In this document: one piece after another, positions 51,730-59,468 of the stretch
Position numbering within the stretch: the stretch's first letter is position 1
Layout: each line of letters begins with the position of its first letter
Assembly: GCA_963799455.1 (NCBI GenBank)
Contig: CAWCXF010000007.1
Span: 558,001 to 622,000 of the forward strand
Source of the DNA: CAWCXF01 sp963799455
GTDB taxonomy: Bacteria > Pseudomonadota > Alphaproteobacteria > Rhodobacterales > Rhodobacteraceae
Direction of reading: 5' to 3'
Length of the DNA: 64,000 nucleotides
The notes under the pieces: model-generated
What the model saw: only the letters and a program-made list of their open reading frames with translations
Database searches by the model: none
What the model was told of the DNA's origin: nothing
Program-made: the position numbers and the translations under genes

Positions 51730-52209
51730 TCACTCGGCCGCGTGCAGCGCCGGGCCGTCGGGCAGGTTGGCCGCGACGGGGGCTGGGGCGGCGCGAGGGG
51801 CGGCGGCGCAGGGTTGCGGGCCCAAAAGCCGCGCCTCGAGCGGCAGCAGCGTGCGCAGCACGCGCAGCGCCTGGTAGACGCGATCCTGCATCACGGCGCG
51901 ACGCGAGACGTCGAGCGCCTCGCGGCTCTCGGGGTCGTCGAGCGCCTGGGCGAGCTGGTCGATGCCGCGCAGCAGCTGCCGGCGCGCCTCCTCCGGGTCG
52001 GCGTCGCCCGAGAGCGCGAGCTGGGCCACGTAGCACACGCGCTTGACGGGCGTGGTCACCTCGTCGGGGTGCAGCGCGTCGCGCAGGCGCAGCACGTGCG
52101 CGCCGGGCGTCTTGATGCACAGCCGCCCCCGCCTGTCGCCGTTCTCGATCACGGCGCCGTTGACGAGCACCCGCTCGCGCGGCGCGAGCTTCAGGACCAG
52201 ACCGCTCAT
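51730..52209 (-). CDS. flbT: Flagellin synthesis repressor FlbT
   Basis: 159 residues. Family opening MSGLVLKLAPRERVLVNGAV, IENGDRRGRLCIKTPGAHVL, LRLRDALHPDEVTTPVKRVC; the last 30 residues are a low-complexity tail. FlbT binds the 5' leader of flagellin mRNA and limits its translation until the hook is done. ATG overlaps the flaF stop (ATGA). Confidence 0.94.
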   Translation of the reverse strand: MSGLVLKLAPRERVLVNGAVIENGDRRGRLCIKTPGAHVLRLRDALHPDEVTTPVKRVCYVAQLALSGDADPEEARRQLLRGIDQLAQALDDPESREALDVSRRAVMQDRVYQALRVLRTLLPLEARLLGPQPCAAAPRAAPAPVAANLPDGPALHAAE

Positions 52210-52613
52210 GCCGCGACCTCCGATGCGGCGGGGCGCAGCCCCGCCATGATGGCGCGGTTGATGTCGACGAGCGGCGCGGGGTCGGCGCCGCGCAGCACGG
52301 CCCGGCCATGGGCCTCGGCGAACTCGGCGAGGTAGAAGAGCCGCGCGCGCAGCTCGGCAGGAAGCGCGTTGCCGGGGCTCGCCACGTCGGCGGCGAGCGT
52401 GGTCCACAGGCGGCGGTTGCGGTGGACCGCGTCGACCAGGGCGGCGAAGCGCCGGCTCTTGGCTTCGAAGCCGCCATCCTCGTCGGGCTGGCGCCCGGCT
52501 CGGGCGAGGGCCGCGGTCACCTCGGCGAAGATCTCGTACTCGGTGCCGCGCGCGGTGCGCAGGGGCCTTGCGGCGGAGCCGTAGGCGCGCTGCGCCATCA
52601 GGGAAGCGGTCAC
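52206..52613 (-). CDS. flaF: Flagellin synthesis regulator FlaF
   Basis: 135 residues. FlaF pattern AQRAYGSAARPLRTARGTEY, EIFAEVTAALARA, NRRLWTTLAADVASPGNALP, RARLFYLAEF. FlaF acts with FlbT and is needed for flagellin production. GTG start chosen because AAGGA lies 7 bases upstream. It follows the flagellin gene by 118 bases. Confidence 0.92.
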   Translation of the reverse strand: MTASLMAQRAYGSAARPLRTARGTEYEIFAEVTAALARAGRQPDEDGGFEAKSRRFAALVDAVHRNRRLWTTLAADVASPGNALPAELRARLFYLAEFAEAHGRAVLRGADPAPLVDINRAIMAGLRPAASEVAA

Positions 52614-52679
52614 GGTGGGTCCTTCCGATCCTGTGTGCGGGCCTTGGAGGAGGCCGTCCCGCGGCTTCGGCCGCGGCTC

Positions 52680-52710
52680 CCGGGGCGCGCGCGTTGGTCG
52701 CGCGCCCCGG
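52680..52710 (-). terminator. Strong hairpin after the flagellin gene
   Basis: Perfect 12-bp arms CCGGGGCGCGCG / CGCGCGCCCCGG with a 7-base loop, 22 bases after the fliC stop, plus a smaller GCGGC-rich hairpin beyond. No T-run. It may end most fliC transcripts, allowing less flaF-flbT. Confidence 0.6.
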
Positions 52711-52731
52711 GGTCAGTGGTTCAAGCCGCGG

Positions 52732-54024
52732 TCAGCGGAACAGCGACAGGATCGACTGCGGCGCCTGGTTGGCGATCGACAGCGACTGCACGCCGAGCTG
52801 CTGCTGGGTCTGGAGCGCCTGGAGGCGGGCCGAGACCGCCTCCATGTCGGCGTCCACCAGCGCGCCGATGCCCGACTTGAGGCTGTCGGACAGCTTGCCG
52901 ACGAAGTCGGACTGGGTCTCGATCCGGCCCTGGGCCGAGCCGAAGGCCGCGGCGGCGTTGGTCGCCTTCTCGATCAGGCCGTCGATGGCGGACAGCGCCG
53001 CGCCGGCGCCGGCGTCGTCGGTCACGTCGATGCTGAGCAGCGCGCCCAGGCCCGCGGCGGAGTCCGGGGTGCCGGCGGTGCCGCCCGTCGTCTCCGCGAT
53101 GTTGGCCGTGGAATCCCCGCCGCTGTTGTTGGTGATCGTCACGTCAACGCCGTTCTCGACCGTGACGGAGTACTTGCCGCTGTCGGTCGAGGCGTCGAAG
53201 TAGGCCTGGATCTGGGTCTTGAGGTTCTTGGCCACGTCCTCGGCGCTGTCGGAGGCGTTGGCGACGTACTGGAACGTCCGAGCGCCGGTGGCGGTGCCGC
53301 CGTCCGCGGTCTTGAGCGCCACGTCCGAGAGCGCGATCTCATAGCCGACGCCGTTCGCGACGCTCGTGATCGACGTCGTGAAGGCGGTGCCGGTGGCGAC
53401 GGTCGCGTCAGCCGCGGCGTCGGACGCGTAGGCGGTGCCGCCGTTGTTGCCCGCCAGGTAGGTGCCGGCGGTCGCGGCGGTTCCACCGAAGGTCGCGTTC
53501 GAGACCGTGCCCTCGACCGCGAGGTTCTGGCGGGCCACGTTGATCGAGGAGGACTTCACCGACCCGTCCGAGCCGCGATCGAGCGACGAGAGAACCTTGA
53601 CGTCCTCGCTCGACTTGCCATCGACCAGGTTGAGGCCGTTGAACTGGGCCGCGCCCACGACCGACTTGATCTGGTCGCGCAGCGCCTCGATGTCCGTCTG
53701 CAGCTTGCTGCGGTCGACGTTCTGCTCCTGGGCGGCGACGATCTTGCCCTTCATGTCGGTCAGCAGGTCGGTGACCGACTCGGCCGCCTGGCGGCCCACG
53801 GCGACGGTGGACTCGCCCAGCGCGAGGCTGTTGGAGATCTCCTTGAAACCCTTGACGTCGGACTCCATGACCTTGGAGATCGCCCACACGGCGGCGTTGT
53901 CCTTGGCGGTGGCGACCGACTTGCCGGTCGAGATCTCGGCCTGGGTCTTGGACATGTTGGAGTTGATCGACTTGAGGGTCTGCAGCGCCGTCATCGCGCC
54001 GTTGTTCGTCAGGATGCTGGACAT
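52732..54024 (-). CDS. fliC: Flagellin
   Basis: 430 residues. Conserved D0/D1 ends: SSILTNNGAMTALQTLKSIN, SNMSKTQAEISTGKSVATAK, DNAAVWAISKVMESDVKGFK at the start, and LQALQTQQQLGVQSLSIANQ, APQSILSLFR at the end. The middle 150-330 is a variable, Thr/Gly/Asp-rich surface domain with low Arg content and visibly less GC. No Cys. Major filament protein; controlled by FlbT/FlaF downstream. Start ATG 54024; the frame stays open upstream to 54207. Confidence 0.97.
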   Translation of the reverse strand: MSSILTNNGAMTALQTLKSINSNMSKTQAEISTGKSVATAKDNAAVWAISKVMESDVKGFKEISNSLALGESTVAVGRQAAESVTDLLTDMKGKIVAAQEQNVDRSKLQTDIEALRDQIKSVVGAAQFNGLNLVDGKSSEDVKVLSSLDRGSDGSVKSSSINVARQNLAVEGTVSNATFGGTAATAGTYLAGNNGGTAYASDAAADATVATGTAFTTSITSVANGVGYEIALSDVALKTADGGTATGARTFQYVANASDSAEDVAKNLKTQIQAYFDASTDSGKYSVTVENGVDVTITNNSGGDSTANIAETTGGTAGTPDSAAGLGALLSIDVTDDAGAGAALSAIDGLIEKATNAAAAFGSAQGRIETQSDFVGKLSDSLKSGIGALVDADMEAVSARLQALQTQQQLGVQSLSIANQAPQSILSLFR

Positions 54025-54244
54025 GTGATCGTTTCCCGATGGCTCGGCGCGTTTCGCGCCGGTTGGACTGACGGGCCGTGATGGCGCCTGCGTCGTCCCC
54101 TGCGGGGCCGCGTCGCCCCGCTTCCCGGGGCGCAGGGGGTCTATGGGGCGCGACCTCCTAACGGACCCTGAACGACCGGGCCGAATGTCGCCGCCCGATC
54201 GTCTCAATTGAGCCGGTCGGGTGAGCCGGTCGGGCGGCGCGCCC
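54025..54244 (-). promoter_or_regulatory. Flagellin leader and promoter region
   Basis: 220 bases without a gene, between flagellin and flgN. By analogy with Caulobacter the 5' leader is the FlbT target. A loose CtrA-like TTCA-N7-TTAG can be read on the minus strand near 54158-54173. No clear -10/-35. Confidence 0.35.
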
Positions 54245-54619
54245 TCAGGCGCGGTGGACGGGGCCGGCCGTCCCCGCGCCGATCGCGCCCGCCGTGCCGT
54301 CGCGCCCGTAGGTGCGGAACGGCGCGTCCCTCGCCTCGCGGCGCGCGTCGAGCGTCAGCCGCGCGGCCCTCACGCCACCCAGCGCCGCGCGCAGCAGGGG
54401 CTCGGTCTCGCCCAGGGCCTCCTTGAGGCGCCGCAGCGTCTCGCCCGAGCCCGGACCGGGGCCGAAGGCGCCCGCCGCGAGCCCCGCCTCGACGGCCGCC
54501 GCGAGGCGCTCCTTCTCGGGCGCCATCCGCGCGAGCCGGTCGATCTCGCCCGCGCTCGCCGCGTCGCGCTCGTCGGCCAAAAGCGCCACGAGGCGCCTCG
54601 CGGCGCGCACGGGCGTCAT
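54245..54619 (-). CDS. FlgN-like flagellar export chaperone
   Basis: 124 residues, helical, Ala/Arg/Glu-rich (RLVALLADERDAASAGEIDR, LARMAPEKERLAAAVEAGL, TLRRLKEALGETEPLLRAAL). Size and helix pattern fit FlgN, the chaperone of FlgK and FlgL. ATG overlaps the flgJ stop (ATGA). Sequence identity in this family is low, so this partly rests on context. Confidence 0.65.
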   Translation of the reverse strand: MTPVRAARRLVALLADERDAASAGEIDRLARMAPEKERLAAAVEAGLAAGAFGPGPGSGETLRRLKEALGETEPLLRAALGGVRAARLTLDARREARDAPFRTYGRDGTAGAIGAGTAGPVHRA

Positions 54620-54966
54620 CGCCCGGCCTCCTCGGGGGCGGCGCCCTCGCGCGCCATCAGCGCCTCGTAGATGGACCGCGCCAGGCCGATGCCGCCGGCG
54701 CGCGTCATCTCCTCGGCCTGCGCGCGCACCAGGAGCGAGCCGAAGGCGTCCTCGCCCGCGCCCCCGCCCATCGCCTCGCGGGTCTTGCCCATGCCGGCGG
54801 CCCCCAGCATCTCGGCCAGGAAGCTCGCCTCGAGCGCGCGCGCGGCCTCCATCATCGCGGCCTCGCGCTCGGCGGAGGGCGCCGCGCCCGCGCGCTCGGG
54901 GGGTGCGGGGGGCGTCGCGGCGCGCGTGGCCGGGATCGAGGGGGGCAGGGCTGCGGGATCGGTCAT
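54616..54966 (-). CDS. flgJ: Rod-binding protein FlgJ (N-terminal domain only)
   Basis: 116 residues. Proline-rich start then the rod-cap domain (ARALEASFLAEMLGAAGMGK, FGSLLVRAQAEEMTRAGGIG, LARSIYEALM). Alphaproteobacterial FlgJ lacks the muramidase half; here the separate sltF gene supplies that activity. First gene of a two-gene unit with flgN. Confidence 0.85.
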   Translation of the reverse strand: MTDPAALPPSIPATRAATPPAPPERAGAAPSAEREAAMMEAARALEASFLAEMLGAAGMGKTREAMGGGAGEDAFGSLLVRAQAEEMTRAGGIGLARSIYEALMAREGAAPEEAGR

Positions 54967-55054
54967 CTGGGGCCTCTTCGGGGTCGTGGGGAGGGCTCGG
55001 GGGCCTGCGCGCCCGGCTCGGGCACGCGATCGGGCGCGAGGATTCGGGCCGACG

Positions 55055-55070
55055 GTAAAGATCCGGTAAC
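55055..55070 (+). promoter_or_regulatory. Putative CtrA box before fliK
   Basis: GTAA-N7-GTAAC at 55055-55070, one mismatch per half from TTAA-N7-TTAAC, in the 159-base divergent gap between flgJ and fliK. Confidence 0.4.
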
Positions 55071-55125
55071 TTCCCTCACCCATAGGCTGAGACGAGCCCT
55101 GAGCACGACCGACACGGGACGATCC

Positions 55126-56916
55126 ATGCAAAGCGCGTTCATCGCCATGCCATCCGCGCCCGCGGCCCGGGCGAGCGCCGCGCCCTCCCCCGTCGCGACC
55201 GCCCCCTCGTCGTCCTCGTCGCAGGCCAAGCCCTTCTCGCTGCGCGACGAGCCCGCGCGCGATGCATCCAGGCGCGACGATGCCGAGCGCGATGGGCCCG
55301 AGCGCGATGGGGCGACTCGCCAGGCCGCAGGCCATGGGGGCTCCGCCCGCGGCGGGCCGGCGCGGGCCCGACCTCCCTCCGAGGACGAGGCGGGCGAGTC
55401 GGGCCCGTCGGGGCCCGCAAGCGCCGCTTCGCCCTCCGCCGATCCCGCCGCCCCGGCGTCCGCCGCGGGCGGGGGAGCCGGGGATCGGCCTGAGTCCGGG
55501 CGCGCGCGCGACGCGGCCGTCGTCCCGTTCGCCGCCGCCGACGGCGGCCCGGACGCCGCGCTCGTCCCCGCGCAGGCCGAGGCGGCGCCCGCGGGCCCGG
55601 AGGCAGGCACGCCCTCGGCCGACGCCGTCCCCGCCGGCGCCGCTCCGGTCGGCTCGACAGCCGCCGGCCCGTCTCCGGCCGGCCCCTCCTCGGCCGGCAC
55701 GGCCGCCGAGGACGCTCCGGCGCCCGCCGCCCCACCCGGCTCGGACCGGTCGAGCCCTGCCCAGCCCGGCCCTGCCCAGCCCGGCCCTGCCCAACCCGCC
55801 GACGCCCAACCCCCCGACGCCCAACCCCCCGACGCCCAACCCCCCGACGCCCAGCCCACCGAGGCGCGGCCCACCGAGGCGCGCCCCGGTGCCGAGCGCG
55901 GCGCGGTGGCGCCGGCCCCGGATGGGGCGGCGGCGCCCGCCGTGCCGGCCGGTGCCGGCCGGCACGGAGCGGGCGGCCAGCCCGACGGGGATCGCGCGCG
56001 CTCGGGCCGGACGGGCGCCGCAGCGGAGGGCGAGGGCCCGCTCGCCGCCGGCCGCTCGGAGGCGGGCCGCGAGGCCGCCGCCGCGGTCGAGGGGGCGGAT
56101 GATCGGCCGACGGCAGGATCGCCGCGGGCGGACGCCGCGCGAGGCGCGGCGCCCGCGGCCGCGGCATCCCACGGGACGGTCCCCGCGGACGCGGCTCGAC
56201 CAAGCCCCGAGGCGTCGGGCGCCGCCGAGGCCGGGGGCGCGCTCCCCGAGCGCGTCGCGGCGTTCGGCCCCCCCCGAGGCCCGCGCCACGCCGCGCCCGA
56301 TGCGCCCCTGGCGGCCGCCGCCGCCCCGGCCTCGCCCGAGGCCGCGGCGGCGAGCGGGGCCGTCGATCGCGCGCCGGGCGGGCTCGACCCGCTCCCCTCG
56401 GCCGATCGCGCCGGGCCCGCCGTGGGCGAGGGGCCGCGCGCGCTCCAGGCCCCCTCGTCGGCCGCCGGGCCGGCTCCCGGCGCGGGACCGGGCTCGGCGA
56501 TGGGGGCCGCGCCCGCGCAGGTCGCGCGCCAGATCGCCGAAGGCATGCCGAGGCGCCCCGGCGGCGCGGTCGAGCTGCGCCTCGACCCCCAGGAGCTCGG
56601 GCGGGTGAGGATCACGCTGCACGCCGTCGACGGCGCGCTGAGCGCGCTGGTGGTGGCCGAGCGGCCCGAGACGGCCGATTTGATGCGGCGCCATGCCGAC
56701 CTCTTGGAGGCGGCGCTGCGCGAGGCCGGCGGGCGCGCGGTGTCGGTGGACGTGTCGGCCTGGGGCGGCCCGGGCTCGGAGTCCGGCGCCGAGCGCCGCG
56801 CTCCGGCCGCGCCCGCCGGGGCGATGGCGGACGACGCGGCCCCGGCCCTCGTCGCGGCGCCGCGGGCGCCCGCCTACGGCCGCGCCGGGACGCGCGGCCT
56901 GGACATCCGGCTCTGA
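55126..56916 (+). CDS. fliK: Flagellar hook-length control protein FliK
   Basis: 596 residues. About 470 residues are a disordered Ala/Pro/Gly-rich ruler with tandem AQPGPAQPGPAQ and DAQPPDAQPPDAQ repeats (55755-55870). The C-terminal domain (GGAVELRLDPQELGRVRITL, HAVDGALSALVVAERPETAD, LMRRHADLLEAALREAGGRA) is classical FliK. It measures hook length and signals FlhB. Repeat copy number could alter ruler length. Followed 11 bases later by flgD. Confidence 0.92.
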   Translation: MQSAFIAMPSAPAARASAAPSPVATAPSSSSSQAKPFSLRDEPARDASRRDDAERDGPERDGATRQAAGHGGSARGGPARARPPSEDEAGESGPSGPASAASPSADPAAPASAAGGGAGDRPESGRARDAAVVPFAAADGGPDAALVPAQAEAAPAGPEAGTPSADAVPAGAAPVGSTAAGPSPAGPSSAGTAAEDAPAPAAPPGSDRSSPAQPGPAQPGPAQPADAQPPDAQPPDAQPPDAQPTEARPTEARPGAERGAVAPAPDGAAAPAVPAGAGRHGAGGQPDGDRARSGRTGAAAEGEGPLAAGRSEAGREAAAAVEGADDRPTAGSPRADAARGAAPAAAASHGTVPADAARPSPEASGAAEAGGALPERVAAFGPPRGPRHAAPDAPLAAAAAPASPEAAAASGAVDRAPGGLDPLPSADRAGPAVGEGPRALQAPSSAAGPAPGAGPGSAMGAAPAQVARQIAEGMPRRPGGAVELRLDPQELGRVRITLHAVDGALSALVVAERPETADLMRRHADLLEAALREAGGRAVSVDVSAWGGPGSESGAERRAPAAPAGAMADDAAPALVAAPRAPAYGRAGTRGLDIRL

Positions 56917-56927
56917 AGGGGGACGCC

Positions 56928-57617
56928 ATGCTGGAGATGACGACCGAGGGCGCGCGCGGCGCGGTGAGCGGCGCGGCGTCCGCGAAGGCGGACGGGGCCG
57001 CCGGGGACGGGGCGGGCGGCAAGGGCGCGCTGTCCTCGGACTTCGAGACCTTCCTCAAGATGCTGACCGCGCAGCTGCGCAACCAGGATCCGCTCAAGCC
57101 CATGGAGTCGACCGACTTCGCGGTCCAGCTCGCCACCTTCTCGAGCGTCGAGCAGCAGGTGCTGACCAACGAGCTGCTGACCCGGATGGCCGGCGGCGGC
57201 GCGGGGGGCGCCTCCTACGCGGGCTGGATCGGGCTCGACGCGCTGAGCCCCGCCCCGGCCGCCTTCGAGGGCGCCCCGCTCTCCTTGGAGTTCACCGCGC
57301 CCGAGGGCGCGGCCACGGCGACGCTCGTCGCTACGAACGAGGCCGGGATCGAGGTCGGGCGCTACCCGGTCGATCCCTCTCAGGGCCGCATCAGCTGGGC
57401 GGGCACCGACGGCTCGGGCGGGCCGCTGCCCGAGGGCCGCTACGCCTTCGAGCTGCGCGCGACGGGCGCCGACGGGGTGGAGCAGGCGTCCCCGGTGCTC
57501 TCCTACGCGCGCGTGGCCGAGATCCGCCCCGGCCCCGACGGCACGCGCGTCGTCCTTCGGGGCGGCGGCGAGGTCGCGGCGGACGAGGTCGCGGCTCTGC
57601 GCGCGCCCGCGAGCTGA
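56928..57617 (+). CDS. flgD: Flagellar hook-cap protein FlgD
   Basis: 229 residues. N-terminal FlgD signature SDFETFLKMLTAQLRNQDPL, KPMESTDFAVQLATFSSVEQ, then Ig/Tudor-like domain (LVATNEAGIEVGRYPVDPSQ, GRYAFELRA). FlgD forms the scaffold for hook polymerisation. AAGGGGGA precedes the ATG. Confidence 0.95.
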   Translation: MLEMTTEGARGAVSGAASAKADGAAGDGAGGKGALSSDFETFLKMLTAQLRNQDPLKPMESTDFAVQLATFSSVEQQVLTNELLTRMAGGGAGGASYAGWIGLDALSPAPAAFEGAPLSLEFTAPEGAATATLVATNEAGIEVGRYPVDPSQGRISWAGTDGSGGPLPEGRYAFELRATGADGVEQASPVLSYARVAEIRPGPDGTRVVLRGGGEVAADEVAALRAPAS

Positions 57618-57730
57618 GGTCGCCCGCCGGGGCGGCGCGCCTTCCGGGGGTCGCGGCTCCGGGCCGAGCCCGCCGCGGCTGTCGGGGAAGCATCTGTCTT
57701 GTGGCGCAAGGCTCGAGACCTCGTGGTGAG

Positions 57731-57774
57731 CCTGACCGGACCGAAGACCTCCGAGTATCGGAGGTCTGGTCAGG
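57731..57774. terminator. Two-tier inverted repeat downstream of flgD
   Basis: Inner perfect arms GACCTCCGA (57746-57754) and TCGGAGGTC (57758-57766) with a 3-base loop, and outer arms CCTGACC (57731-57737) / GGTCAGG (57768-57774). It could terminate flgD transcripts or be the end of a mobile element. No T-run. Confidence 0.5.
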
Positions 57775-57792
57775 CGGCGTCGAAGTTCCAGC

Positions 57793-57834
57793 AAACCATG
57801 ATCACAGAGACGGAAACCATGATCACAGAGACGG
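57793..57834. repeat. Two perfect 21-bp direct repeats
   Basis: The unit AAACCATGATCACAGAGACG plus one G occurs twice back to back and is in phase with the plus-strand frame, encoding NHDHRDG twice. Each holds the palindrome TGATCA. Confidence 0.85.
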
Positions 57835-58022
57835 CGTGTTTCGCAGCAAGGCGAAGCTCCGGTTGAAGGGCCTTCCGATCCTCGACTGCGGGGCGGTCCT
57901 GAGCTTCCGCGCCGAGGATGCCTCCGTCGCGCCCACCGGGGCGGGGATCGACCGGGTGGCGGGGTCCGTCTGAGCCGGCAGTCGGTCTTGCCGGGGGTCG
58001 GCGGGCGGCCAACCTCGCGGCC

Positions 58023-58412
58023 ATGCTCGGACCCCGGCACACGCGCCTCCTCCTGCGGCTCTTCGTGCTGGCCGCCTTCGTCGGCACGCTTTGGACGCTG
58101 CAGGCCGTCAACTGGGCTGTGGGCTACGGCTTGAACCTGGCCTTCGGCCCGGCCCGTGGAGCGGCCCGTCGCCTCCGCGGAACGAGATCCAGGGGGCCCC
58201 GGCGCCGGCGAGCCCTCCTCCCCCGGGGCCGCCGTCGGATCGCCGGGCGCGGCCCCCTCGGCTCGACGCGCCGCCGCAGGAGGCCATGGGTCTCGCTGCG
58301 GCGCGAAGGGCAGGGGCGGCCCTCCCTCGGCTGCGCCCTCCCCCCGCTGCGACCGCGACGGCCCGGACGCGGCCGATGGGCCGGCCTTGTGGGCCGCGGG
58401 TCGCCGTCCTAG
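58023..58412 (+). CDS. Possible small membrane protein
   Basis: A frame starting MLGPRHTRLLLRLFVLAAFV with one or two convincing hydrophobic segments (LLLRLFVLAAFVGTLWTLQA, VNWAVGYGLNLAFGP), then an arginine-rich tail to 58412 that may be out of frame. No ribosome site is visible. The first 50 codons have good third-base GC. Unknown function; treat as tentative. Confidence 0.35.
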   Translation: MLGPRHTRLLLRLFVLAAFVGTLWTLQAVNWAVGYGLNLAFGPARGAARRLRGTRSRGPRRRRALLPRGRRRIAGRGPLGSTRRRRRPWVSLRREGQGRPSLGCALPPLRPRRPGRGRWAGLVGRGSPS

Positions 58413-58460
58413 CCTGCGGCCCGGCCGCCTCGGCGCGGTCGGGCCAGACGGGCGGGGACG

Positions 58461-59468
58461 ATGCGCCGACGCGATCCGACGCGCCCCGACGCCCGCCTCG
58501 ACCCGGCGGCGGGCCACCGTGCCGCAGGGCGGCTCTCGGACGCCCCCCCCCTCGCCGCGCAGGGCGATCCGCCGCCGCCGGGCGGGCCGGATCGCGGGCG
58601 GCGCGCCGGGCCGCCGCCCGACGCCGTGCGCCGGGCCGCCGAGGCGCTGGCGCCGGGGGCGGGGCGGGCGCGCTGGCTGCGGCTGCGCGGCGGGCGCACC
58701 AACCGGGTCTGGCTGGTGGAGCGTGCGGGCGGTCCTCCGTCCAGCGCGCCCGTCGTCGTCAAGCTCTGCGACGGGCCGGCGACGCCGCTCTTCCCCAACG
58801 ACCCCGAGGCCGAGATGGCGGCGCTGAGGCGCCTGTGCGGCACCGGCCTCGCGCCGCGCCCGATCGGGGCCGCGGCCTCCGCCCTGGGCCGCGTGCTGGT
58901 GTGCGAGCACGTCGCGGCGGGCGGCCCCGCGGCGCCCGGTGCGGTGGCGCGCGCGCTGGCGCGGCTGCACGCGCTGGCGCCGCCCGAAGGGCTGCGGCGG
59001 CTCGACCCCGGCCCCGATGGGCTGCACGCGCGGCTCGTGGCCGTCGCGCGCACGCTGCGCGGGCCGCTGCCCGCGCCTGTGCGCGAGGCGCTGGGGGCGC
59101 CGCCTCCGGACGCGCCCGCGCCCGTCCGCCCGGCCTTCCTGCACGGCGACCCGGTGCCCGGCAACGCGCTGGCGGCGCCGGGGGGCTGCGTCCTGATCGA
59201 CTGGCAGTGTCCGGCCTTGGGCGACCCGTGCGACGACCTGGCGATCGCGCTCTCGCCCGCGATGCGCCGGCTCGACGGGCTCGAGCCCCTGACCCGCGCC
59301 GCGCGCGCCGCGGCGCTCGCCGCCTATGGCGACCGGGCCGTCGCGGCCCGGCTCGCCCGGCTCGCGCCGCTCCACCGCGCGCTGATCGCCGCGCATTGCC
59401 TGTGGCGCGCCGAGCGGGGCTCGGCGGGCGCGCGCGAGGCGGCGGCGCTGGAGCTGGGGCGGGCCTAG
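58461..59468 (+). CDS. APH/choline-kinase-like phosphotransferase
   Basis: 335 residues. The kinase-like fold motifs are visible: a nucleotide-binding lobe (GRTNRVWLVERAGGPPSSAP, VVVKLCDG), the catalytic HGDPVPGNAL (Brenner-type HxD with DxxxxN spacing) and IDWQCPALGDPCDDLAIAL. Members phosphorylate small alcohols such as choline, aminoglycosides or N-acetylmuramate; substrate not determinable. The first 50 residues are low-complexity. Its stop overlaps the convergent ubiB stop by 4 bases. Confidence 0.78.
   Translation: MRRRDPTRPDARLDPAAGHRAAGRLSDAPPLAAQGDPPPPGGPDRGRRAGPPPDAVRRAAEALAPGAGRARWLRLRGGRTNRVWLVERAGGPPSSAPVVVKLCDGPATPLFPNDPEAEMAALRRLCGTGLAPRPIGAAASALGRVLVCEHVAAGGPAAPGAVARALARLHALAPPEGLRRLDPGPDGLHARLVAVARTLRGPLPAPVREALGAPPPDAPAPVRPAFLHGDPVPGNALAAPGGCVLIDWQCPALGDPCDDLAIALSPAMRRLDGLEPLTRAARAAALAAYGDRAVAARLARLAPLHRALIAAHCLWRAERGSAGAREAAALELGRA

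Larger units (their letters stand above)
57618..58022. other. Low-coding region with hairpin and direct repeats
   Basis: About 405 bases. From about 57690 to 57860 the GC content and codon pattern fall compared with both sides. It contains a long inverted repeat (57731-57774), a perfect 21-bp direct repeat (57793-57834) and a plus-strand reading frame tail (RSKAKLRLKGLPILDCGAVL, then SFRAEDASVAPTGAGIDRVA) ending at 57973, with no start or recognised family. It may be the scar of an inserted element or a truncated gene. Confidence 0.45.

Noticed and set aside
52732..54207. Flagellin start at 54207
   Set aside because: The extra 61 residues are basic and unlike any flagellin; MSSILTNN at 54024 is the conserved start.
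57770..58111. Minus-strand frame ending in a hydrophobic stretch (AVSVIMVSVSVIMVCW)
   Set aside because: The hydrophobic part is only the translation of the 21-bp direct repeat; no start signal or family.
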